Positions 1 through 12,272 of a stretch of DNA of 64,000 bases are shown here, in pieces. The position numbers and the translations under genes are program-made. The notes under the pieces were generated by a model. It was given only the letters and a program-made list of their open reading frames with translations. It was not told the DNA's origin and searched no databases. The stretch is from Abelmoschus esculentus (taxonomy: Eukaryota > Streptophyta > Magnoliopsida > Malvales > Malvaceae), in the NCBI GenBank assembly GCA_035048815.1, contig JAUCBN010000020.1:1123501-1187500 (forward strand). The letters run 5' to 3'. Positions within the stretch are counted from its first letter, which is position 1; each line of letters opens with the position of its first letter.

Positions 1-355
1 ATTGGGAATAACCACAACATTCGATAGATTATTCGTCATTAACATGCATCCTAAACATGCACGAAAACAAAATATGCTAAACATGGATGCAAGTACAACT
101 GAAATCACCAGACAAATATAAGGGAACTATAAAATAGCTACAAGTGTACAGTTCAAGCCGATGAGAGCCTTAACACAAATTTCTTTTAATAGAGATTTAT
201 AGCCAATAACACAACCAACTCCAGAGTTTACACAGAGATCCAATTATACAGAGATTCATATTTATGAGGATGAATATTGGAGGAACAGATGATACAATAC
301 TAAACCAATCTGTCACAGACCAGCCAAAATCATTGGAGGGGTAGATTCAACAGAC

Positions 356-3300
356 CTTTTCAATGAGGTCCAGAACATCTTGATTATCAACAAATTCAAT
401 ATAGCTCCAATTAATTTCTTCTTTTGTATACTCTTCTTGCTCCATTTTGAAGACGTGCTGAGTCAGAATATTTTAGAGGTATCACAAACTATAGAACAAA
501 AACAGGGAAACGTTAAGCATGAATTGGATATTTCTTTCATAAACAAACCTGGTTGAAATGCTGCTGTAATTTCTCATTTGTCAAGTTAATGCAGAACTGC
601 TCAAAACTGCAAAGAAAGTGGTACATCAAACATCAGATAAACAGAAGGCACTAGCAAGTGCCCAAAAGGTCATGGTCACTAAATTTTAATCATGATTATA
701 TATTATAGATTACAAAATAGGAAGCATAATGAGAACTATCGTCCTGTGTAACTATACACCAACACCGCCAAACTATACAAACTACAGGTTAATATATAAG
801 TCTCTTCTCTCCTGATGACAACAGAAGTGACAATGCTCACAAGATTTCCAACTCAGGCATTAAGTATAGAGGTCCAATTACGAATGCAACAGCATTGCTT
901 CTTTAAGGAACAACACATGAAATTTGAGTTGTAGTCAAAGAAACTTTTTTCCAACAGAGATGTTGATCTATCTGCATTTGAATGCAAAATCGCATACCTC
1001 CATCTTAGAGAAGGTCATCAAAGGAGCAAATTTGCTCCCACAAAAAAGGCATCGCATACAAGATCCAAGTTAGTGAGGTACTATGTTTAGATGTTTACTC
1101 ACCAACTTGAGGGAGAGTGTAGATTGTAGATTGATGAAAGTTAGGGAATTATATTACCTAATTTCTAGCAGTTGAAATTTAGGGATTTATCAATAATTAG
1201 GTGCAGATATTAGCTACTGATTTTATGCAATTCCTCCTAGATTAGGCACTTTTATATACTATAAATATGTGTTATTCTTATCAATAAAAATCAGGAAATA
1301 CAGAACAAATTTCTCTACCTCAAAATCTCTGTTTTCCACAACTTCCATTTCTATTCATTGGTTTCATAAAACCAACTTTGGTTAATAATAAAAACAACAG
1401 GCATACCAATTAAGCACCTGTTAGTCTTGAAACTCTCAAATCCATAAATATCCAGCACCCCAATTAAGAACTTTGAGTCGGGATCTTGACCAATTGAACT
1501 ATTGATCTTATCCACGATCCTGTGAAATTTTAAAAAAAATTGTCAGAAATAATTGTCCAAGACAGAATAAAAACAAATAATAAGCATAGTCCACTATGCA
1601 GTGTTTCTACTCAGACATAAGAAGAGAACCATACCAGTCGAACAACCTCGAGTACACAATTTTAGCCAAAGCATCTCTACTAAGAGCAGCAGATGCTGGA
1701 TCCAGCCATTTTGTAATGGTTTCATCACGAGTTACAATAACACGCTTACACAAAGAATCTTCTAGTAACTTCTCATCGCACCTAAATAAAACTGGGGATT
1801 AAACACGCCATCTTTCTTCTCTCACAACAGCATATATAAATGAACAAGTATCAAAGAAATGTCATTCAGCCTACGTTAGTGCAAGTATGTAAATTGTACA
1901 CTTACATGAAGAGCTCAGCAGCAGTCCTCAAATGGAATCGAGATTTTTCATCTTTGGGTACCGATGAGTCCATCTCCTTCCCTTTAGCAAATTCAATGTT
2001 CCCAAGATGGAGAATTGCTGCCACAACCCGGAATATTGCATCCTTGCAAATAACAAAAGCAATTTTAGAAAACATTATGCTTAAGGATCACCTCACAGAA
2101 TAATTTTTCATAACATACCTGCTCATCAGAATTTATTCCAACAACATCCATCGCCTTCCTTGTAGCAATATATTCCTTAGAATCATCAAGTCCATCCAAC
2201 TCATAGCAATTGGATTGGTTCAGATAGTGAAACGTTCTTGCGTTTCCTAATTTGTACCGGTCAATATCCTGAAAAGTAAAAGAGAATGAAAAGCAGGAGA
2301 CAAACATTCAAATGTATGACAATTGACAATCTAAAGCATTACAATCTCACGTATGAAAATTTGTTCTCATTCTCCAAAAATATGAAAGGCTACTCCCATA
2401 CTGTACATCTATCCATAAGTGAAAAAAAAAAATTGTAGTTCGAAAATTTTCCTAATCTATTATAATCATATAAATTGAACAAACTGTTAAAAAGGGCTTT
2501 CAAGATCCCTCCCGCCCCCAATACTGGATCTTCAATAACACTACTATAACAAGCAATGAACAACTCTTAAGACAGCTGAGATGGCAGTGAATCCAATACA
2601 AAATCATTAGACATTGAACTTGGAAAACAATAGATACAATACACTGACACAGCTTTGAGTCCGAGTAATTTGTTTAGAACAAGAAAAAAATAAACTAGGA
2701 GCCACACTGTATCCAGATAGTAGAGATTAAATTTATTATTTGTAACACTCATGTCAGAAAATGCATCAAAAGCAATGTATAAAATGTCGCAAGGCGCACT
2801 AACGCTCTAGGGGGTCCTATAGCCAAGGCATAAGGAACATGCCTCACTGAAGTGAGGCGCAATTTTATAAAATTAAAAATTTATTAATCAAGTGCAAACT
2901 TCTCTCCAGGCCACACATTTCCTCTTCTTTTTCAACAGGATCCTCTCCTTTTGAATTCTTTTTTCTGTTTTATTTTTAAGTTTTTCCTCTCATGGCTGCT
3001 GGCCATATTCAGTATAATTTAGACTAAGCTTTTCTTTTCTGGTTTTTCTTTCAGTGCTTATTGCCTTTTAGCGCCTTTTGTGCCTCATGCGAGCCTCGCC
3101 TAGACAAAAATAGGCATTTAGCACTCGCCTCAGCGCCTAGGCACACCTCAACCGTTCCTTTTTAAACACTTAGCGAAAGGACACTATCAATCCATAATCT
3201 TGCTTCTTAGAGGCTTCTAATTATCTCCTCCATTCACCCAACATGACAGTAGTCAATTCTAATCCTACCTGATCTATTTATTCAATGATTAATGTGAAAG

Positions 3301-6036
3301 ATACACAACTTAAGATAATCAATAAATTTTAAATCTAAAGATGCAGAATACTTAATTGCTTATAGAGGGAATGAATGCAAAAGAGACATTTTATCAAATA
3401 CTTCATAAGCAGCTTGATTAAGTGATCAAAAGCCACTCACCTCCGGTGGTGCCGCACAAAGCATGTAGAAACAGTGATAATTTCTCTCTGGGTCAGACAC
3501 TTGACAAACACGCGATCTTTCTAGCAAATAAGTTCTGATTGCAGCTCCTGAAATCCTTCCCCTCTGGTCAAATTGGATCTCCACAAACTTACCAAAACGA
3601 CTACATCATTCAAAACAATGCAAAAATTGAATAATAAACATTATTTTGATGTAGATTCTAAAGTAATGCAGCATGTGAAACTTGATAACAAATATTTACC
3701 TTGAGTTATTGTTCCTGACGGTCTTTGCGTTACCAAATGCTTCTAAAACAGGGTTGGACTGCAGATAGGACAAAAAACAAATTGTTGCTTTAACACAGTT
3801 ACTAGGCTGATACATTCAAACTATCAAAATTATACTTAATGTCACAACGATCTAAATACATTGCCACATTTACCTCTAGAACTTGCTGCTCAACTGATCT
3901 TCCTTCAGCAGCAGCTCTACCCCCCATGTAAGCAAGATACCGCATTAGCAATTTTGTACTTTCTGTTTTCCCAGCCCCACTTTCACCACTGACCAAAATT
4001 GACTGGCTTATTCCTTCATTGATCATTAGTCTGCATTAACAAAGAGCAATTTTAATTGTCAAAAAGCAATTTATCATACAAAATGAACTTCAAGTCATAA
4101 TAGCAGGGTACCTGTAGGCAGCATCAGCTACAGCAAAGGGATGTGGACTTAACTCACCAAAGGTTGCCCCTTTATATTGTGCCATCATATGGCTATCATA
4201 AAGATGAGGTAGTTTTCTGAATGGGTTTACAGCAATCAATATATTTCCCGTATACGTCTGGAAGCACAATTCAGGAAATTACCCCCTTTTGTCAGTAAAT
4301 TTTGAAATATGATGTAACAAATCGATTTCACCCACATTCATAGATACAATACATCACAAAAAATGCAAAAAATGCAATCAATATATTCCACTATAAGCCT
4401 TAAGGCACCATTTCAGAATTGCCTCCTTTTATCAGTCAGTTCGTAAACATATGGAAACATAAAATGTGTCATCAACATTCATCAATGCAGTATACCACCA
4501 AAAAAACACAGAAAGAAGAAGGTGAACATTTGTTTGAAATCTTACATATATTTCATTCATATCATATCTCGATCTTAAGTTCTGCAGGACTCCCGGTTCA
4601 TGCAAGTAAGCCAGCTTTGTCATATCATCAACTCCACAAGGTGGGGCCTCAGCATCTTTAGGATAGACATTTGAAGCCTTGACAACAACCTGTTGTAAAA
4701 GCATAGGAAAGTAATATTAAACAACTAGCTCATCCAAGAATTCTATATTTTCGATGGACTTCCATAATATCATACCAGACTGCTTGACGTGTAAAAGGGA
4801 TAGGGGAAGAAAATTTTAAGCCATATGAACATGGTTGTGCCAATCAATCGGAATTCACCAAAATGAAAGTAACTAAGATTCATATGCACTTAAAATAATC
4901 AATTTAGAATTTACAGAAGCAACTCACTGTCTTCCCTGAAGTGCACAGGACTTTAATATCTTCACCATTGATCTCCACGACTTCACCATCTATCCAAGCT
5001 ATCTCAGAATCCTCGACCCAGACAAGAGATCCAACCACAAGACTGGTTGTGGCAGCCTACAAAAAACAAGAGTGCCCATGACTTGTCAATTAAATTGAAA
5101 ATATCCCTTATAGACACCTTTCAGCCAAGATTTGAGCATTCAGGCAAAACCACATAGATAAGTTCTCACTTACAGTCTCAAAAAGACTTCTCATATGAAC
5201 CATACAGTGAGTGCAGAAAACATGTAAAAAGTTCTCTAGTACAAGGAAGCTGTTAGTTCACCATTCCAATTTCAATACAGATACAATGAAAAGGGTTTAG
5301 ATCGAAGGGTCATTATAGACTATTTCATGTTAGAAAACCATTTAAATGGAAATGAATGGATTTTGGTGGTTAGTGACCCATCTAATACCTTCCAAACTCA
5401 TTCTTTTTAAAACCCTTATAAATTGGGGATATTTTAGGGAAAACATTATTAGATGCATGTTTGAATTTGAGCCTTGTTAGAGATACAAATTTACAGATTG
5501 GAAAGCATAAAAAATACAAATTTAGCCAGAGTACAAGCGCATTCCAATTTAATGGCTTCAGAATCTTATAATCAACAACCACTATATTTTCCACACTCCA
5601 AGCAAGTAACATTCATGGACGCAAATCACCAGACAAAATCACACACCCAGCATTGAAGGCCGTATTCAACAAAAACTTGAAACTAAATCGTTCTTAGAAC
5701 AAAATGTACTACCTCAAGTACTAGTCAATGGCAATAGGCTCCTCAACTGAAATTTTATCGCCAACAATATTCAACTACCATAGCAAACCAAGACAAGTAA
5801 AACCCTAAAACACGGATCTAAGAAAACACGGATCTAAGTAAACACGAGTATTAATATATCAAAACAGAATAATAACTAGCTTCAGCTCAAGTTTAAATCA
5901 GTCAACTACAACTCCACAAAATCACCAAACGATTTCTCCAAATAAAGACCGTCCAAATCTAGAAATCAGAAACAATAACACAAAAAAACGAGAAGCAAGA
6001 AGAAAAAATCCAAGCATATCACAAATAAATTACCAT
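356..6036 (-). CDS. XI-G: Class XI myosin heavy chain, N-terminal motor part (3' end outside window)
   Basis: Actin-based motor that moves organelles and vesicles along actin filaments, powered by ATP. Thirteen coding exons can be traced on the minus strand: 6034-6036, 4928-5056, 4546-4689, 4112-4257, 3874-4030, 3700-3758, 3441-3600, 2119-2268, 1906-2042, 1635-1781, 1418-1519, 549-606 and 356-457. They sum to 498 codons with no stop, about one third of a usual 1,500-residue myosin XI. The start codon is alone in exon 1, followed directly by a GT donor. The sequence shows the SH3-like N-terminus ([17 protein letters not shown]), the P-loop GESGAGKT, switch I (NNNSSRFGKF) and switch II (DIYGFESF). 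The rest of the motor, IQ motifs, coiled coil and globular tail lie beyond position 1. Assignment to XI-G rests on gene order beside RIN13 and DENN homologues; the class XI call is firm, the paralogue less so. Confidence 0.94.
960..1342 (+). mobile_element. Ty1/copia 3' end: RNase H tail, polypurine tract and LTR remnant
   Basis: This lies in the myosin intron between exons 11 and 12. Around 1040-1110 a broken reading frame resembles the end of a copia RNase H (RSKLVRYYV, stop, MFTHQLEGE). It is followed by a purine tract (cttgagggagag) and an LTR-like start TGTAGATTG at 1118. The LTR-like part has a TATA-like run (tatatactataaatatg) and an AATAAA signal near 1284. It is in sense orientation relative to the plus strand and so antisense to the myosin gene. 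No 5' LTR or upstream pol is visible, so this is a truncated 3' piece. The right end is approximate. Confidence 0.6.
2786..3175. repeat. Dispersed GGCGC/AGGCG-rich degenerate repeat in a myosin intron
   Basis: The 1.2-kb intron between exons 7 and 8 contains GC-richer stretches built on gcgcc, aggcg and gcctag words at 2786-2865 and 3065-3160. These include the hairpin gcctcactgaagtgaggc. Such sequence is common as old dispersed repeat in plant introns. It has no reading frame, and its exact class cannot be told here. Confidence 0.45.
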
Positions 6037-7031
6037 TTTTTATCCTTTAACCGAGATGGATCGGATCAGAAACTCGCGTTGCTTCTCGATCTACTCCCAA
6101 AGCGTTGAAAAATAATCATTCAATACAATACTCAACCGAGAAAACTATAGGAAACAGTCAATTGTTCTAAACGATTTACACTACAAAAGAATTCCAAACC
6201 AAGAAGAAGAAAAAGAAGCTTAAACCAAGAATTCCAAACTATGGGAAACCTCCCGTTTGCTGTGTTTATGAAAGCAACTCTTATTTCTTCTCCTTTTCTT
6301 CCTCTTCCCTCCTTCTTAGGGATAGTCTTAATTCTTTTAAGTTTGTTTGATTTATTAATTTGATTTTGTTAATGTATAATTAAGGTAAATAAAGCGTTTT
6401 ATGTCGAGTGAGGGAAATTCCGAAAAAGCCCTAGATTTGGGGATGTAATTACGAATATTGATGCTAGGTTGACAACTAGGGCGAGGTCAGAGTAAAGTCT
6501 TAAAAGGAACTGTCCGGTTCTTGCAAAATCGAAATGGGAGGGCGGCAATTAAAACTTTGGGTAAACTACATTCCTGACCACCAAATTATAGGTCGAGACC
6601 TATTTTGATCATTAAACTATGAATTTTATCAATTATACCAGTTAACTTTTTAAAATAATTTCAATCAAGCCACTTGTTGTTGAAATAATGATGTGGCAGT
6701 TAAATAAATTTGTATAATTATATATTTAGTTCCTTTTACTTACAAATTTTATCAACTTGGTCTTGATTTTAAATAAATTTAATAAATTAATCATTCAACC
6801 AATTTAATTAAAATTAAGGCTAAATTGATAAAATTTTTAAGTAATAAGAACATTTTCGTCAAAATATAAACGTTCAGTATCTTGATTGAAATCATTTTAA
6901 AAGTTAAATGATCTAATTGAATAAATTCATAATTATGTGGTCAAATAAGGACCTAACCTATAGTTGCATGGTCCTGAATATAATTTACCCTATAAAATAC
7001 GGATAATGATCAGCTCGTCGGTTGGGTTGGG

Positions 7032-7285
7032 AATTATATTATGGATAAGTCCCATCACGTTATCCATGAGACCAACCAATAAAAGTCATCCATATCATAT
7101 TTTTTTCATGTTATATATTTTTCAAAGTGAATTTTCACTCATATTTACTGTTAATTTATTTTAAAAACAGTTTTTCTGAGTAAAGATTCACTTTGAAAAA
7201 TAAATGACATGAAAAAATATGATATGGATAATTTTTATTGGTTGGTCTCATGGATAACGTGATGGGACTTATCCATAATATAATT
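7032..7285. mobile_element. Fold-back MITE with arms of about 105 bp
   Basis: Left arm 7032-7140 and right arm about 7180-7285 are reverse complements around a loop of about 40 bp. The outer 53 bp of the arms (starting aattatattatggataag) match perfectly, and the inner parts differ at only a few positions. The element is about 254 bp, AT-rich and has no coding capacity. I could not identify a target-site duplication with confidence. Degraded pieces with the same terminus occur at 23084-23125 and 41166-41212. The perfect arms argue for a fairly recent insertion. Confidence 0.85.
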
Positions 7286-8164
7286 TTTTCTGATGTTTAC
7301 TTGTATTTATCCTGCCATTTGTTGGGCATTTATGACTTTTCCATATTTTATTATTTTATTTCCAATATAAATTCATTGCTTAATTAGAAGCTAGATATAT
7401 AAGTCACGGAATCTTCGTGATGGAGAGGATTTAGCAATAAAATATATTCTTTAAATCCTACAGTAAGAAGACAGCTGGGAAGAGAAATTCCAAAACTAAT
7501 AAATTAAACCGGATCGTATTATTTTAGATTATAAACTTATAAATTAGATTTCATTTTAAATTTTATTTGTAATTATTTTATAATATAAACAGAAGTATTT
7601 TTTTGTTTAAAATACTATAGATGAAGTATTAATTATTTTTAATAAATATGTATGAAAACGACTTTAAAACCTTACCAATTAATGCTTGAAAATCATATAA
7701 TAAAATTATTTTCATCGCATTAAAATAAAAAAAAAAAGTTAATATAAAAATTGAAAACCAAAATTAGCTAAACTAAAATCTCATGAATTATTTTAAAAAT
7801 TATCGAATTAAATCAAACCGTATGCATAAACTTTAACTGGGTCATTTTTATATTTTATCATAGATTCGAACATCAGTAGTATATTTTACAATAAATAATA
7901 TTATAACCATTATAATTGATTAAAAATATATTAAAATTTTATATATAAAATATACTTAAATTATTTATTTATTTAGACTAATCTATTAATTAAATATTTT
8001 TCTTATCTTTAACCTCATTATTGGGAACCTCTTTTTTTAATTGTCAAAACTCAAAAGCTAACTTGTAGGTCCACGCGCCCGAGGATGAAGCCACTAATTG
8101 CTGATGAGTTGAGGGCAACCGGACTGGCCAGTTTCATTGTTCGCCCCATCCCGACTCTATATAA

Positions 8165-8332
8165 TTTTTTTTTGATTCAGCTACAGTGATTAGTAGTATC
8201 TGTTCTAGAGTATACTCTCAACCTTTTTAACATTGATCGCTCAGTCACTGTGCTGACAGCATCGATGTTCGAACCCGTGACCTCTAAGAACAACAACCGT
8301 TCTTTTAACCGATGAGACTAGATGGTTCGTGC
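8165..8332 (-). mobile_element. tRNA-derived SINE flanked by 16-bp target-site duplication
   Basis: The element is inserted on the minus strand. Its 3' poly-A tail appears as nine T residues at 8165-8173. On the minus strand near the 5' end is an A-box-like motif (AGTCTCATCGGTTAAAAG) followed by a B-box-like motif (GGGTTCGAACATC), the arrangement of an internal RNA polymerase III promoter. It is bounded by a perfect 16-bp direct repeat, TCCCGACTCTATATAA, at 8149-8164 and 8333-8348. Length 168 bp, no coding capacity. A diverged copy lies at about 39033-39195. Confidence 0.85.
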
Positions 8333-9595
8333 TCCCGACTCTATATAAGCATTTCATATGTATTGTCCTAAATTTTATTTAGGATTAATTGAAAAATAAG
8401 TAAACTGCATATATATTTTTTGTTTGAAGTAAATTATATTTTTATGGTCTTTAATTTTTTATTAAAATAATTGTTTAAAATTTTATCTTATAAATTTATT
8501 AGTCACTCGTTTAAAAATGTACATAATAGAATTCATGAAATAGTTACAGTGATAAAGGATGATATAATTTATTTAAATAATTTGGGTTCGATACATACTT
8601 TTGCTGAGAAAAATTCAAGTACCTAAATAAAAATATATAATTTTGATAATTATTTTATAATTAACTCTTTTATTTCGGAAAATATAATCAAATACCTAAA
8701 AAGGTTATTTTTAAAATACTTTAGTCCTATACGTATGTAAAGTAGGTATAGCAGCAATAGAAATTAGATGATCAATCGACAGAAAGAAGTACACACGCCC
8801 TTTAATTCAAGGGTGCTAAATACATTTTATGTACATTCGAGTCGACTTAAAGAATTTTATTTTATAATTTATTTATTTTTAAATCAATAAAGTCTATTAA
8901 TTTAAGTAAAATTAAATTATTCACATTTGTATTCAAATTTAATTATAAGTCTATAAATATATATCGTTAAGATATTATTTAATTTTAATTTAAATAATTC
9001 TCTATAGCCATATGCTATATTATATATATTAGACATATAATTATAAAACTCAACTAAAACTTAAAAGTAAAATATTAAAAATTTTAAATTATTTGAATTT
9101 TCATGTTATAACACAAGCTTAATTTATTTATTTTTTCAAATCAAATTATAAAATTTCCCTTTCCTTCGATAGTTTGTAAACCAATTCAATATTAAATTTT
9201 AAAATATAAAAAACCCACAATTATAATTTGAATTTTAGGTCAATTTTTAAAGTGTAACGGAATGTCATATGCACATAGTATTATTCTCACAGATTTTTAA
9301 AAAATTGAAAATGAAAGAATGCCACCTTCCTCTTAAGTCGTCATGTGCATATAACATTTTTTTTCATGTACTGTACCTTTTGGTCTAGATTTTAAAATAA
9401 AATTTAAAGATCATATTTTTTTTAAATAAAATCTCTAAAATTTGCTTTTTTTACAGTTGCACACACCTCAAAGCTTCTATTATAACACAGACACTAAATC
9501 ACAATACTATAAAACAACTATCACTCTCTAATTTCTCTCTTTTATTTTATAGTCTGTAGAAAGAGGACCAGATTTACTTCTCTAGAATGCACAAG

Positions 9596-12272
9596 CTATG
9601 CACTAGTTAGACGGTCCCAAGAGGTGTCGATATCAAAGAAAATCATACCTGTATCATAAGACATGTGATTGGGAGCAAGTGAATTAAGTTCTGCAGTAAG
9701 AGAATCTTCGGGAAAGGACTGGTCATCGAAAAGGAAGCTCTCCAGCTCGTTGAAAACTGATTTATCTCCCTCAGTTAATTCCTTGGATGATTCTTTCTCG
9801 TTTGTGGAGCTTTGAAGCTGTGAATAATCAACAGAAGGTTGCTGGTTGCTTTGACTGATGTTGTTGACCCAATTCAAATCATAATCAGAAACAGCATGAT
9901 TCGTTGCCGGTTGATTTTGATTCGGAAGGTGATTGGTATCTTGGTCCAAGCTTGACTGAGGCACAGGCTGACCGAATGCTGAGGATTGGGAGGGTACAGA
10001 ATTGTTAGTGACAACGTCGATACCAGGCTGTGAAGAGCTCTGGTGAGTATATGTCCCTACAGTTGAACCAGAACAAAGATTTGGCCAGCCAATGGGATTT
10101 GAATCCCTTTCATTTGATATTGTCAGCAAAGTGGGATCCTGCTGATGCTGTGAAGTAATGTTTTCTGATGGAACATATGCAGCGTGGTTCATTGTTGGCG
10201 CAACTTCCATCCTTTTAGACATTGTGTTGGAAGAGACAAATTGGGGACCCAAGTTACTAACCTTAACACCTCGATTCCTTTGAATTACAGCATATTGCAC
10301 CCCATGTAACTGATGCGAAACTGGACGCGGATGCATTGTCCTCCTATTTAAAACACGCTGGCTACCTACACTTGGGTTATATGGAACCCTATATCTGGTA
10401 GATGAACAAGCACGGATTACAGATGGCTGTTGGATGTGAGGTTGAGGTATGCAATTTCGCGCAGCTCGAATCGGAGTTACCCTAGAAACTTGATTTTGCA
10501 GCATATTGTCCCGTTCAGCTTGGTTAAGACGGCGCATTGCCACAGAGTGAGAGGTGACGGTAGCTTTTGTAACTGGTATGGGAAATTTTTGCAAATGCCT
10601 GAAAGTCTTCCGCAAATTCTTCCACTTCTCCCCTTTATCAGTGGCATGACAATGATCAGTATTACAGGTACCTGATCCCCAATAACTACATGGTGCTTTC
10701 GAGTCGCAAACAAAGCAATGACACTGCAATTTCAAAAGGGAGTCCATTGTTTTCATTAGAAATGCAAAACAGTGCAGCAATCAACTACAGAAATGAATAA
10801 AGTTTCAAGTTACTTCTCAAAAACTTTAGACATTTACCAATTCACAATGCTGTTCATGTGAGGTTGAACTGAAAGGAAACTTAGCACAATCATGTCGTGG
10901 ATGGGGGTAATCTCTGCATGCAATCTGCAACCACATCAAAGAGAAATGAGAGAGGTATTACAAATATAGTGCCTATGAGGCAGGATATAACAGTCTTGAA
11001 TGCATAAAGCAAAAGGTAATAGAGTGAGTTAATCATTAATAAAATTAAGCATGTTTCATAAATGCGCCCTAAGATCACCTCGGCTCTTAGATAGCACGTG
11101 ATAGAAAATTCTGAGCCTCTTGTCTACCTTCAATCTTTTAAGATTTCAGCAGCAAGATAGGACCATTGTCCACAGTTCTACAACAAAATTGTAAATCAAA
11201 CAGATAATATCATTCTGTTAAGATCAGCTGAGAACAAGGACAGGTCTTTTTGGTTCTCAAACCAGGCATGTCGCTTACTGCAACTCAACACTGCAACATT
11301 CACCTTCAGGGAAAACGACCAACCTCCTCCTCTCATTTCCCCCCAAAGATAACTGATCTAGATCATTTTTTAACAGCACCAGATGAAAACGTTTTTCAAA
11401 GGCTAAATCCTCACTCTGCATTCCAGTTGACATATACAAGACAACACACTGATTAACCCACAAAGGTGTTTCAGCAGGTTGAAACTTGAGAGAGTAAATA
11501 AATGCATAACAAATCTCTAAACATGAACATGCACAACAATGAAAAAAACAAAAAAAAATTAAGAAATACAACTAAGAAACCCAATAATTTTAATAAATTT
11601 AGCATGCAATGCCACCCAGTAATCTCAATAACAATTTTCTAAAGCAAACCAACCCTAAAACTCAACACCAAGTTACCAAAAACAGCCTTTCTTCCTACTT
11701 AAAGCACATAAATATATCAGCATCATTAAATCTACAATTAAGCATTAGGAATCAATAATTTAGGTTTATCCCTTGGAAGAAACCAATCATATATTTAACT
11801 AGTAACCGTCGGAACTCGGAACCAACATAGAAACTACTTGTCTAACTTCATCAGCAAAACGTTGAAGAAAAAAGGCCTTAACTGGGTACAAGCACAACTA
11901 CAACAAAAATACCGAGTAACGGAGATACATATTTACCTGCCCTTTTTGGCCGACAATAAGACACTCATCGGAGTCTTCCTGGTCATCATTAACATCCGAC
12001 AATTCCTTATCTGGGTCACCTTCCAAAACGACACAATCACCGTCGTCGTCATCAGCAACCTTCTCGACCACTGAATTCGGTGACTTTGACTTCTTGGTGG
12101 GGTTGGCTTCCCCGACCAGCACCACGTCATCAGGATCGTTCAACGCCTTATCAACGTCTCCCAGAACTTTCGATAACCAGTTGTAATCGTCCCCCTTCGG
12201 CTCCTCCCAAGCCGACGTCGCCTCATCGTCGTCAGAGCTTAAGTCGTAAATAATAGGAGACGCCTCCATCAT
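9596..12272 (-). CDS. RIN13: RIN13-like protein (RPM1-interacting protein 13 family)
   Basis: Three coding exons, 11937-12272, 10838-10924 and 9596-10723, join in frame to 516 residues. The first 112 residues are acidic (SSDDDE, DDDDGD, VLEGD runs). Exon 2 opens with IACRDYPHPRHDCAKFPF. Exons 2-3 form a Cys/His cluster (HCELCHCFVCDSKAPC, then CNTDHCHATD) that could bind zinc; this is inference. The rest is rich in Q, N, S and P and probably disordered. RIN13 is known in Arabidopsis as a nuclear partner of the RPM1 immune receptor that can raise resistance. The name rests on this domain pattern from memory and on the position next to the DENN gene, as At2g20310 sits beside At2g20320. ATGs at 12270-12272 and 12267-12269 are adjacent; the first was chosen. 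A telo-box-like AAACCCTAA lies just upstream. Confidence 0.78.

Larger units (their letters stand above)
6037..9595. other. Myosin 5' leader/promoter and AT-rich intergenic DNA
   Basis: From 6037 to about 6300 is the probable 5' leader and promoter of the minus-strand myosin gene, with no clear TATA box chosen. The remainder to 9595 is AT-rich DNA with no supportable gene, holding one MITE (7032-7285) and one SINE (8165-8332). The stretch 9480-9595 is probably the 3' UTR region of the RIN13-like gene. Confidence 0.6.

Noticed and set aside
4432..4704. Reading frame extended past myosin exon 3 as an alternative C-terminal end
   Set aside because: The extension runs past a good GT donor (exon ends 4546) into intron sequence, and the next exon restores the conserved motor sequence.
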